The position numbers and the translations under genes were made by a program. The notes under the pieces are model-generated. The model was not told the DNA's origin. It did not search any database and was given only the letters and a program-made list of their open reading frames with translations. This document shows positions 10,111 to 20,712 of a DNA stretch of 64,000 nucleotides, in pieces. The DNA is from Hydractinia symbiolongicarpus. Lineage: Eukaryota > Cnidaria > Hydrozoa > Anthoathecata > Hydractiniidae. How positions within the stretch are numbered: position 1 is the first letter of the stretch; each line of letters starts with the position of its first letter. Where the stretch lies: NCBI RefSeq assembly GCF_029227915.1, contig NC_079876.1, forward strand, positions 32,779,828 through 32,843,827. Direction: 5' to 3'.

Positions 10111-11299
10111 ATAATATGATTGCTAATTGAATCCAGTGAAGTAGCATATGTCATCAAGTCGTCTACTGTTGTTAACTAAAAGATGGCGGCTGGTGGAGTG
10201 TCCGATCCTACTATAGTGCTCGACAACAAAAATGAGGTAAAAATGCATCTGACAAGATAAACGTGTACGATATTTTGAAAACCCAACAAGGTTGTTTTGT
10301 TCAAGTAAAAGTGAGTAATGTAGTTGTGTCAAGTTGCATAGCTAGCTATAAGTACAAAAAGAGTGCACAAACTCAACTCACAACAACACAAAACAAGCTT
10401 GTTGTTTCCTATTGCGGAATATTTGTTATAAGGTAGTTTTCTATAGAATTATTGTCACATTGATGAGTAAAATTCTGAAAAGCTTATGCAAAACTGATGC
10501 AAATTTTTAATTTTTTTAGATTATTCCATTTTTTCAAGATAAAATGTATGGTGCTGATATCATAAACAAGATTAAGGCAAGCTAAGTACATATCTGAGAA
10601 CTTTGCTGTGGCTTTCATGCATACATATTTGTAATCATGGCACTTCATCAACTTGACATTAATTTGTTAGCTAGAATGTCATTGTGTTTGTAAAATATAT
10701 ACTACTGAATGTCTAGCTAGCTTTTAGCTGTTATCAAAAAATAGTATATTTTTATATACAGGTTTCGTGTGAATCTCTGCATTTATTTCAAAAAGAAGAT
10801 TTTATGTCTATGGGTATAGCTTTGGCAAATTATTACCTTATTCCGGAAAAGTTTTCCATTAACCAAAAAAATAAGCTTCAAAGAGCTTCTGTTTTAAAGT
10901 CATTCAGGTTGCCTTCCAAGCGAAATAAAACATCAAACAGAAAGCCGATTAGATCAAAGACCGAAATGATAACTGAAGCACGATATAAGCAAGTCAGAGA
11001 GCCATCTGGTGGAGGAAGGAGAGCAAAAGTACTGAAACTTTTCTCAAGTTATGAAGAAACTTTAAATGTAGCAAAAAACTTCTTTTTCAGTAATGGAAAA
11101 AGTAGCAAGGGAAAAAATAGTATTTATTAGAACACTACATAGCTGGTTTTAGCCTTAATGCGTTTGATTCAGCTACCTTCGTACTAAACGACTATGTATA
11201 GGGGTCAGGTTTGACAAAACCAAATATTGCGCTATTAACAAAAACAAGAAATTTTCTTCAGGAGCATGTGTAGATACGTGGAAGAAGCATCAACATCAC

Positions 11300-11307
11300 T
11301 TCTTCAG
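11300..11307. repeat. Left target-site duplication of hAT element
   Basis: TTCTTCAG, repeated at 14,127-14,134. Its last three bases (CAG) overlap the expected CAG start of the element, so one CAG was lost by slippage or the element begins at 11,308. Confidence 0.8.
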
Positions 11308-14126
11308 GGCCGGATCTAGGATTTTTTTTGACTGGTGTAAAAAAGCTTCACCGTCCGCCAGGGCTGTAATTTTGCAACTGGGGGTTTGGGGGGGGGCGTT
11401 GTGAGCCCCCCAAAGGGTCCAGAAGCCAACGCCTTTTAACGCCATTAAACGGCTAAAATAGCTTAAAATCATCTCTCAGACTCATCTTTGCTAAGTAGGT
11501 GTAAATGGTTTTTTCAGTTTTTTAGCTGACGAAGATTATATTTTGGAATGTTTTTTGTACAACTTGTGTAATTTAAATGTTTTTTAAAAAAATTTGGTGT
11601 CATGCCTTATTACCTTTAGGGAATTTATATACGGGGACATTTAAACAACAGATAATAATATACAAGATTTATTCCTTTTTCTATCAAGACTGTTACACTT
11701 TTATACGTCGTTCTGAATATCTAACATTTTAAGTCTTTTTGGATATTTTATTGCCAGCATATCGGTTACGTCATCTAAATTTATTTTCATCTTGTTGTGG
11801 ATATTTAGCAACACCAAGCCATTAAGTCGATCCTGAACAAGAGTTTCAAAATTATAGTTAAATGCACTTAATGTGGTGTTACACAATTAAAACAGATATC
11901 TCAATAAATTAAGATACACGACAAGGGTAAAAATGTCACATACTCTTTAATACACAATGTTATATTGTAGAAACATACCTGGGTCATTGAGCTTCTTAAA
12001 TATGTCTTTGCTCGTCGTAGCATTGATATAGATCTCTCACAAGAACTTGTCGTTACTGGCACTACGGCAAGAATATGTAAAATCTTGAAAATATTTGGGT
12101 ACAACATAAAAATATGTGCAGCTAATGCATTAGTAATTATTTCTAAGAGATTAAGCTGATAGAACTTTCTCTTTTAAAAACACAAGCAATAAATTACTTC
12201 TTACCTCTTAAACCTTTGCCATTTAAAATCATTGTTGCTGACGTTTTGTCTTTTTTCATGGTGGTATATACAAAGTGATTTGGCTCAAAAAACCCAAATG
12301 GCGTTTTTCTTGACTACATAATAGTTATTCATTCGCTCGTATATTCCATACTTGTTCTTGGGGTAATCAACCCATTATCAAAATTTCCATGGATGTTATC
12401 TATATTATGAGGTTATACGGTTTTAATATTTTTCCCAATAATTATTGCAAGACCAAGCATATTCATTAAAGAGCAGAATCTTGTATTTTTACGATTATAA
12501 ATGGCTTCCTTGATGACACATGACTTCCTATCTAAGTTTTTTTCCTGTAAATTCATCAACAACATCATGGGGAAATATTAATGCAAAAGTCCTCTTTCAT
12601 TACGAGGAAAGTTCTCTATAATCTTTTTGTCAACATTATGTGAAGCATAGCAAAGGCTCTCATTTCCAACAATTAATATTGAAACAGAATTGTATAAACA
12701 ATTTCCAGTAGATCTAAATAAAAATGTTTTTCTATTATTTATAGACGATATATAGTTAGCTACAACATTTTCTGCAAAAAAAATGTTAAAATGAAGAATA
12801 CAAAAAACAAAGAAACTATATATAATAACAAGTCTAAGCTATTGATTAGATTCATTTATCGAAGATAAAAGATATATAAATGTTCAAATATAAACAAAAC
12901 ACACTGTTTATAACAATCTGCAGAAAATTTTACTTACTGGTATTTGAACTTATCATGTGAGTAGCTAGGTATCTAGTTACAATTTCTGTATTTAAAATTT
13001 ATATTAAAAAAAACACAAGCAAACAACTAAAATTTGTTACCTTAAACATCTACAAATAGACCCTGTGGGAAATTTTACCAAGGGAGCATTCAGTTGTGTC
13101 TGTGAGATTCAGTCCAACTTTTTCTTCCCAACTCTTGCATTCAAATATGATACTTCTCCAACACATGTCAAAATATGGTGCTTTACTTTACATCTCGCTC
13201 CAAATCTTCGAAGACATAAATCAAGTAAAAAAACACTGACCTGTTTCACAGCGGTCGTAAAAGAGAAAGTTTGCAGATCACTCACCTGAATATATGTCCT
13301 GGCACTGCATGAAATGCTAGATTTTCAACAAATTTTGTTTAAGAGAATATGATATAATCTGATCCGAAAAAGCAGATTATAATAAAAATGACATAATCCG
13401 AATTTCCTCGTGGATAATACGAAATAATCCTGTTTGATTATTCAGATAATATGATAGTAGCCACGATAATATAAGATAACATTGTACGTAGATAATCTCG
13501 TCGTTTTGACACTAGTCACAAGCAAAATAAGAACTAATATACAAAATTTCATAGAAATAATAATACATAAGAAAACATATAAAAACGAAAAAAGTAAGAG
13601 ACATTTGTTAGACTTGAAGTAACATCAAAAAAATAAAAGACTGAGATAAATGTTGATTTGGTTGAACATTTGCGAAAGTCTCTCTCCGAATATTAAAGTA
13701 CTTTTCTTACATTTAATCTTGTATGTTTGTCGTCATGCCGTATAATTTTCATTTTACACTAGTTGGCTACACCAGAGAAATACACCAGGATATTTTTTGC
13801 CCAGAAGATTGCGCAGCTTACACCAGTTGAACTGGTGCAAATACTGATGCTGGTAACGATTAGGATATGAAAAATTTTGCAGGATGAAACAGCCGCATTC
13901 GGCTAAATTGACACAAAAACAGGACCACGAAACCCAAACGGCGGGGAGCGGGACCCCGAATATCAGTTTTATACGCGACTTACGCTGGCGGCCGTTATTC
14001 TAGTTCAGTTTAATAATGGGCGTAAAAATCAGAGAGCAAAAGGCTCACAGAGATACACCTTACTATTTTGAGCAGAATTTTTGCTGGTGTATTTAAACCA
14101 GCACACCATAGCTAAATCTGCCCCTG
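11305..14126 (-). mobile_element. hAT DNA transposon, about 2.8 kb
   Basis: Imperfect inverted ends: CAGGGCCGGATCTAGG on the left and, on the minus strand at the right, CAGGGGCAGATTTAGC. The 8-bp duplications TTCTTCAG flank it, the length typical of hAT. The transposase C-terminus is encoded on the minus strand near the left end; the rest (12,110-14,080) is too decayed to recognise. A short block around 13,330-13,500 repeats GATAAT-like words. The element lies inside the last exon of a HECT-like gene without changing the frame across the site. Confidence 0.85.
11701..12107 (-). pseudogene. hAT transposase C-terminal dimerisation region
   Basis: Two minus-strand exons join in frame. Exon 12,107-11,979 reads PNIFKILHILAVVPVTTSSC, then ERSISMLRRAKTYLRSSMTQ, with donor CAG^GTATGT. 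A 146-nt intron ends CTCTTGTTCAG. Exon 11,832-11,701 starts DRLNGLVLLNIH and ends MLDIQNDV-stop. VTTSSCERSISMLRR...YLRS..TQ.RLNGL is the hAT dimerisation signature, closest to the P52rIPK/ZMYM-like branch. The upstream catalytic DDE part could not be found, so this is a remnant, although these two exons are undamaged. Confidence 0.88.
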
Positions 14127-14134
14127 TTCTTCAG
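14127..14134. repeat. Right target-site duplication of hAT element
   Basis: TTCTTCAG directly after the terminal CCCCTG; it matches 11,300-11,307. Confidence 0.8.
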
Positions 14135-14659
14135 TCGTTGCTTCGTTTTGTCACTGGCTCAAATTTTATTTTGCATGGTATAAAGATTTTTATATCGTCT
14201 ATTACCATGAATGATGTTGAAGCTCGACCAATGGCTAAGACATGTGTAAAAACGCTGGTCATATCCCGTAGCATAACTACCTATCATTTAATTGAAACGA
14301 AAATGACTTACCACTTCTATAACAAAGACCTTTGGGCAATGCAAGATTAACATTTCTATGTTTTATTTGTAATTTAACGTTTTTTATTTTATTTTTTTTA
14401 GTTAGGGGTATATACATTTTTTCTTCTTTGTTTTCTTGTTTGTTTGGGACGTTGTGTTATAGGTTTTTATAACTATTTTCTATTTTGTTTCTGTTTCGTC
14501 GGAACTTACATTTTATTCATACCAATTTTCGTGTGCAATGATTTTCCCTATTTACAGCTACTCTTGTTACAAAACATTAAAAGTACACTAATGTATTATT
14601 TTCTACTATTGGCTAATAGACAGATTTGTATATTTTACAACTTTTTTAAAAGAAACTTT

Positions 14660-14854
14660 TTACTGTCGGTACAAGCTAGAAATTTCTTTCACAAGTTCAT
14701 TGAAAATGTATCGCGCTTCTTCAGGTTCCAACGGTTCCGCAAATTTTCTTATTTTCATAATTCCTTTTGTGAGTTCAACAAACTCTACAAAGCATACGTA
14801 ATTTGTAGTTACGGCTTTGGAAGCTTCTCTTTTAGCAATTAATGTCGTTTCCAT
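14660..14854 (-). CDS. Small hypothetical protein (64 aa)
   Basis: A complete minus-strand frame from ATG (14,854-14,852) to TAA, with an in-frame TGA directly before the ATG. The predicted protein begins METTLIAKREASKAVTTN and ends EEARYIFNELVKEISSLYRQ. It is lysine- and glutamate-rich with a probable C-terminal helix and looks like a genuine soluble protein or first exon. The plus-strand frame over the same bases is phenylalanine-rich and lacks an ATG start. I recognise no family. Confidence 0.35.
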   Translation of the reverse strand: METTLIAKREASKAVTTNYVCFVEFVELTKGIMKIRKFAEPLEPEEARYIFNELVKEISSLYRQ

Positions 14855-15178
14855 TCACTGCCAGTTTGTAGTCTTTACTTTCTGAACAGAAGGTTTAAGA
14901 CACGTTAGTAAATTAGTTCTGATAACTTTATTTGCAAATAACTGTAGATCAAAAGCTCACTATACGCGTCTGGCTAATGATATATTATATCTGGTTTTCC
15001 AGTGGGGCATTCTTGATGGGCGTAAGGGCGTATTCTACGGGCATTGTGTAGAAGTTGCACTTAATCTAAATATTTTTGCGCCAAATCAACAAAACAAAAG
15101 CAAATGCATTCGCTAAAATAAAGCATTTAATTATTAATAAAAAGCTACTGTGTTTGCTTTCTATTGCGTTTTTTCTAA

Positions 15179-15235
15179 CCGGGTACACAAAAAATAACCG
15201 GTTACACAAAAAATAATCGGGTACACAAAAAATCT
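15179..15235. repeat. 19-bp tandem repeat, three copies
   Basis: CCGGGTACACAAAAAATAA, CCGGTTACACAAAAAATAA and TCGGGTACACAAAAAATCT follow one another directly, just inside the putative intron after the minus-strand exon at 15,241-15,284. Confidence 0.85.
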
Positions 15236-15240
15236 GTCAC

Positions 15241-15284
15241 CTTGCGATAACGTCAGATATATCTAGCTCTCCGGAGTCTGCCAT
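15241..15284 (-). other. Candidate first coding exon
   Basis: GGGACATGG gives a start at 15,284. The frame reads MADSGELDISDVIA and two more bases, then AAG^GTGACA as a donor. No following exon could be assigned with confidence; an acceptor CTTTATTTTAG near 15,125 would add only about 17 residues before a stop. Confidence 0.3.
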
Positions 15285-15685
15285 GTCCCAAAAAAATAAT
15301 AAACATCAGCTTCCGTACGGGAAATCGCATGGTTTCTTAATAAATCGCAATAACTAACCTTATTAAATTCATCCAAAATTGAGAATTATGCTGTCGTAAC
15401 TTGCTCCACTATGCTTCAATTCTCTATAATATATTATCAAATTACTTTAAAAAAGTTGTAAGAATTAAGTCCGCTGTTTCAAAAATTATTACCAACCTGA
15501 TTAGATGTAGACTTTTCGTGCAAATATCTCTTTTTGGCAGCAAATTTATCGTAATGACTGTATCGAAAGAACTTTTGAATTGCCTCAACGTTAACGTTTT
15601 TTACTTCTGCAATCTGCTCGTATTCTCATTGGAGCACCTAATATCAAATCAAAAGATCGTAACATGAAGAACCAGGAATTAACGA

Positions 15686-16520
15686 CTATTTCAATCTCGT
15701 TTCCAGCTCCTTTAGCCTCTTACCATTGATAGCCTTGGTACAAGTTAAATAATAATGCGCTATTATTTTCAGGTTGTTATTTGATGAAGCTACTTCCAAA
15801 GGAGTCTTCTTGAGTAGCTGTGAATATTACGACAAATGTTAGGAACGCATTAAATTAAATTTCTTAGCAAAAACAGAAAAAAAAACCGAATGAATAGCAA
15901 AGCCGTACGGTTTAAGCTTATCGTATCCATTGATATGCGATAAATAGTTCGGACCCTGAAAAAGACACAGGTAACAATGATCGTGCTTTCATCAGATTTG
16001 TCTGTAAATGTAAGTTTAAAAATCACATACTTCACTAATGTACTATCACCTTTTTAAACGAAGGGGTTTCCTCCTCTCTACGCCGACGGGGTCTACTTTT
16101 TTAGAATTTTTCGCACAGATTCACTAAAACAGAGCGTCAGTCAATTTAATTATATATAGACATATAAATAACGATTCCTTATAAGAGACAAAGACAGCAT
16201 GTGGAGACGTAAGTGCTTGTCCTTTGTCCGTACACAACTGACAACTTTTGGTGCATGGCTCTATAACCTAGATGACATCCATTACCCAAAATATAGAGAA
16301 TATGCATAAAAATTATGCAGAAAGGGCATGTAGTACAAAGGCAAGAACCAATGATGTCAATTACAGCTCTAACGTCCACATGAGTTGCATTTTTCTGTGT
16401 TAAGGCATTGGCTCTAAGGATTCTTTTTAGTTGTCCCAAACTAAAAGTAAGATAACATGTTTTGACCTTTTTTTGATAAGTGCTAACAAATGCGGAATAA
16501 AAACAACACACCTCAGGCTG
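15686..16520 (-). pseudogene. Integrase-core (rve-type) transposon protein, decayed
   Basis: Minus-strand blocks of one protein appear in family order. An N-terminal block reads SLGQLKRILRANALTQKNAT, DVRAVIDII and GNGCHLGYRAMHQKLSVVYG (16,511-16,179). A linker reads VDPVGVERRKPLRLK (about 16,100-16,055). The catalytic start reads GPNYLSHINGYDKLKPYGFA (15,955-15,895), and the next strand reads YSRRLLW shifting frame into EVASSNNNLKIIAHYYL and ending ELETRLK-stop (15,815-15,686). H-x-DGYDKLKPYGF-x-IH and GYRAMHQ are hallmarks of a widespread eukaryotic integrase-core family. Frameshifts, an insertion in the N-terminal block and the lack of later catalytic residues make it a pseudogene. The naming rests on memory of the family pattern. 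Confidence 0.7.
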
Positions 16521-16674
16521 ATATTGTGCCGAATAAATAAACAGGCCGATATTTCCTTGTTTTAAAACTCAAATTAAGTTTTTATGTACATGAATCCTAA
16601 ATTTGTAATAAAATCAGTGCGACAGACTCATAACAGCACAAGCGACAATACAATTAAATGATCTAGTAACTTAC

Positions 16675-16693
16675 TCGCTGTTTTATCGGCCAT
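16675..16693 (-). other. Candidate ATG-containing first exon
   Basis: On the minus strand CAAGATGGCCGATAAAACAGCGA is followed by GTAAGT, a consensus donor after six codons (MADKTA plus one base). It lies 170 bp upstream of the integrase-core remnant on the same strand and could be its original 5' exon, or that of an unrelated gene. Confidence 0.3.
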
Positions 16694-17354
16694 CTTGAAT
16701 GTTTGAATGAGAGAACACAAGATCATGTGGATGAACCATGCTGACCCATGTGCACATATTAATGCTATGTGCCCATTTAATTTCGAATTAATTTTATTTG
16801 TGCACAAAATAAAGTTACCATAGCCCTAATATTCTTCCGTAAGTATATGCATATTTTTATTTCTTATTAAAATTAAAAACGGTGTGACATCACAGCTGAT
16901 ATGACACCAAATTCGTCACCGTTAAAACGCCGCCCATTCGGTTTGAATTTGCTCCAGGTTGGCCTTACTTCTTATACTATTAAATGTCAAAGAGAAGTAA
17001 AAAAGAAGCTTAAAGAACATTAATGAACCTGTGACCAAAAATGCGATGTTAAGTTTTAAAAGGATCAAACTGCGACCCCGTCTTTTTGTTGCGATAATTT
17101 TTTTTTCTATAGAAGCCACAAATTATGCGCAATAATAGTTTGTGAGCTTCTAATTGGGAATTACTTTTATTACATCTTGGCATTTTTTATTGCGTAATCT
17201 AGTTCTTTTTTCTTGAACAAAATAGATACATTACATGGTAGTTATTTATGAGAAACTTTAACGCTGAACAAAGTTTATTATACGCGTCTGCATGTAAAAA
17301 CCAGGTCCATCATTTCGCGCGCAGTGACGCAATTCTCTTGACGCGGTATTACGC

Positions 17355-17362
17355 TATAAAAA
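17355..17362 (+). promoter_or_regulatory. Possible TATA box of the polyQ gene
   Basis: TATAAAAA, followed 29-36 bases later by CTCAGTCTG (A at 17,391), an initiator-like start after a pyrimidine tract. Spacing is slightly long. Confidence 0.35.
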
Positions 17363-17449
17363 CATCAGAGTGCGAAGAAACCTGTTCCTCAGTCTGCTTA
17401 TTATCGTCATTTACTTTGCTAGGAATACGCTTAATCGCAATTTATCACA

Positions 17450-20400
17450 ATGGTAAGTTTTACTATATAAAAGCCTCTTCTTACGTTTTTTGAAAAATAA
17501 GTTACTTCTGAACGTGTTGAGTTTCCTGTCGCTTCGTTTTTAAATTACAAAGTTATGTTTTTAAAAGATTTTAAGGAAACAACAATAAACAAAATACTTC
17601 CTGTTTGTATACTAAGACTGCTTTGATAGCAGGGTACTATCCAGTTTCTTCTGATCATTTCCTTCTAATCCAACAAAGCAGCTTTCTTATTTTGAAAGAG
17701 GCAGGTATTAAAGTTGCTTGATATCCAAGAAAGAAAGAAAAAATTATAACGCATGAAATATAAATCCCAGATTGTGAGCATTAAGGAAATTAAAGGTTCC
17801 TAAACCCCAGCGATGAAGATTGCAAGTTCAAGGTTTAACTTTTTTAAAGAAGCAGTTGCTGAAAAATGGCGCCAAAAAAATCCTAGCTAAAATTTGCTTA
17901 ATTTCACAAATGAAATGTTTGATGCAAAAACCATTTGTCTTTAATATAACTTCCAAAAGAAAAAAGGTTATGTGTTAAATGTGTGGAATCAGAGTTAGAT
18001 ATGACACTGTATTTACTTTTCTTTTTCAATAGTTTATTTAAAAAATCTCAGCATAAAAATGTTGAGACCTACATCTGAATGAACAGCCTTTATATAATAT
18101 CAAGCAGCGTTGAACTATGCAAGGTTTTTGTATCAAACAAAATAAGTAATGTTAGATTTATGTAGATCAAGGCCAACATAAAATTTGAAATGTTGTACAA
18201 TATTTTCTACCCTGGTTATTATTTTATATTGTTACAAAATCTTTACAAAGCCTTGTTCTTTTTTCATATAAAAACCTGGCTGATGTATCCTTTTCATAGT
18301 ACAATATCCAAAGATTTATTTTGTTTTGGGTTAATTCGATATTTTTTAAAACAAAGTAAAACAAACTGGAGCACAAAAACTCTGAATTATGTGGTAATCC
18401 AAATTCTTTAACTTTACGTTAAGTATAGGAGTTTACCTGACAACTAAGACATGTTTTTGGAAAAACGTTTTTCTTTACAGAAGTATCATAATGTCCCACT
18501 AAAACAAATCACCAATCAAAACAAATCACACAAATAAGGTATCAAGGAACTTTTTAATAACCTTGTTAACCTTTGACGTAGTGAACGATTCATATTCTAT
18601 TGGCAGAATTTATTTGGTTTGAGCTATTTTTTTGTAAATGTAGGCCTTGTTACTATTCAATTACTTAAAATATTTAGAACCTATCATTTTCCTCCAAAAA
18701 TTGTTATATTTTGTTTAACTAAAAGAAATCACAAAGAAACAACAAATAAGCGTAAACCTACGGTTAAATTTATGTTAGTTTTTTTCTCAAAAAATATATT
18801 TGGTGTACATAAAGATAAGTTTTAATCCATCATTTCTGCTAAAAATTATTCTAACTGATATTCTCCTCAAAAAATTATTTTTTCTCCAACATCGAAAAAG
18901 CAACATCAACACAAGCTCTTTAGAAGCGTCATATTTTATTGCGAATGAAAGTTTGTATTACTTTTCATAGAAATATATTCTTACGTGAATTAAATTTTCA
19001 GAGACAATAAAAAGTTCTTAATCCTGACCGAGTGTAATTTATTAACTTTCATTCAAAGATAACATTGCCTCTGTGATCTAAGACATTACTACCTTAGAGA
19101 AATGTCGCTGTAAACAAAACAACTATGTTTAATGATACAAAATTTACTTGCAGTCATAATTGCATGGAGCAGAATAATTTGGGATTGATTTTGGATGAGT
19201 ATGTAGGTTACAATTTTATGAGTCATAAATAAAAGTAATAATTAAAATCTATTCATGAAAACAACTGATATCATAATGCAAAGATGTTTTATTAAAAGAG
19301 AAATTTTAGACATTTGTTGCTTTTTGAAAGAAAAAATAGAAAAATATATTTGTGACAAACATGCAAACTCAACAAAGTTGAATTCTTTTAAATTTATAAT
19401 ACGAAGCTGTTACTTCTTCTTATGGGAGCTACAAATTTTTATGCAAACAGACATAACGAATATATATTTGCAACTTTACCATTGCCAAACAACAAGAACA
19501 TTGTGCTACTTCTTTGGTAACTTTTAATTTAGAGAAAAGCAGAAAAGAATTAATTTTGACGAAAACTTAAATTGGCAGGTGTTAAGAATTATCTATTGGT
19601 GGTAGTTTGATTTAAAACTGATCGATAGGCAGGAGACAACGAAAAACATTAGGTTTTGATAGTTGTATTGACGCCACCAGTGCAGAAAGAAGCATTCATT
19701 ATAAAGATTTTGTTTTTCCTTGTCTGTTAACATGTATAATTTAAAACGCTTGTTCATATGATTTTGATCAACAGTTAGGAAGGGTTAAATTGTTAAAAGT
19801 CAGCAAAAACTCGCAAAAGTAATATTTGAAAGTGTCTCCCGTGTGTAGGGTTCAAAACAATTGTAGATGATGGAATTTCATAACGTTATCAATTTGTCTT
19901 TTATTTAAAAAGTTTGGTTAACCCAGCTTTAGGAAATTGGTCCTTTTTAGTTTCTGTTAGCCTCTAGTTACCCACTCAGCAGATGACGTCACTAGATTCC
20001 ACATTTTTTCAATTTAATTGTCCTTAAACTGCAAAATACTCTGCAAAAGCTTCACCAACTGTAAAAAATCATTGGAGTCAATCTTTGTAATTACTTAATG
20101 TTAAAAACCCGATGAACAAGTTGATCTACTCTCCTAAATTTTCTCCTCAACATTCTTTATAAGGAAAAAACATCTTGATTGCAAGCAAGAATTTTAGCTT
20201 AGTTCTGTATTCTCAGTCAGGGACCAATTTTTCTTATTAACGTAAAAGATCTTAAATCGAGCAATTCTGCCAACTTAGTTTCGATTTAAATTGAATAACA
20301 ACCTTTTGCTTTTGAAAGAACCAACACACAAAGAAAACATCAATAATTGAAAAATCTCAGCAATATTACTAAGTAAAATAACAATTATAATTGTTAAACG

Positions 20401-20678
20401 ATTTTTATTTATTTATTTATTTTTTGTTTTATATTTTGTTTTATCGCCTTTTTAGAACACTACCAAGAAAAACAAAGAAAAAGAAAAAGAAAAATTTAAT
20501 TATGGAAAAGAAAACCCTCAAAAAAATCAGAAAAAGAAAAAAACTCAAAAACAACAACAACAACAAAAACAACAACAACAACCCAAAAAACAACAACAAC
20601 ATATTCAGCAACAACAACAACATATTCAGCAACAACAACAACATCAAATGCAGCAACAACAACAAGAAATTCAAGAGC

Positions 20679-20712
<34 letters not shown>

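Larger units (their letters stand above)
10183..14350 (+). pseudogene. HECT-type (G2E3-like) ubiquitin ligase, broken and split by hAT
   Basis: The 5' end looks like a real promoter-proximal exon: AAGATGGCGGC (YY1-type context) with ATG at 10,183. The model is exon 1 10,183-10,310 (donor GTGAGT), exon 2 10,520-10,576 (GC donor, AAG^GCAAGC) and exon 3 10,762-11,130. Exon 1 needs one more A in the run at 10,239-10,243 to stay open. Exon 3 ends FFFSNGKSSKGKNSIY-stop, like the FFPNG.SPKG linker before the HECT domain of G2E3-like proteins. A last exon begins at 11,262 after AAATTTTCTTCAG, reads YVEEASTSLLQ, is cut by the hAT element and resumes in the same frame at 14,135 with SLLRFVTGSN, continuing RPMAKTC to DLWAMQD-stop (14,348-14,350). 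RFVTGS and the DLW end match the HECT C-lobe, although I see no conserved TC.[FH] cysteine setting beyond AKTC. About 200 residues of HECT are absent between 11,130 and 11,262, so no active ligase is expected. Confidence 0.65.

Noticed and set aside
14444-14842. 132-codon plus-strand frame rich in Phe and Tyr
   Set aside because: Begins at TTG, has T-rich random composition, and is antisense to the more protein-like 14,660-14,854 frame.
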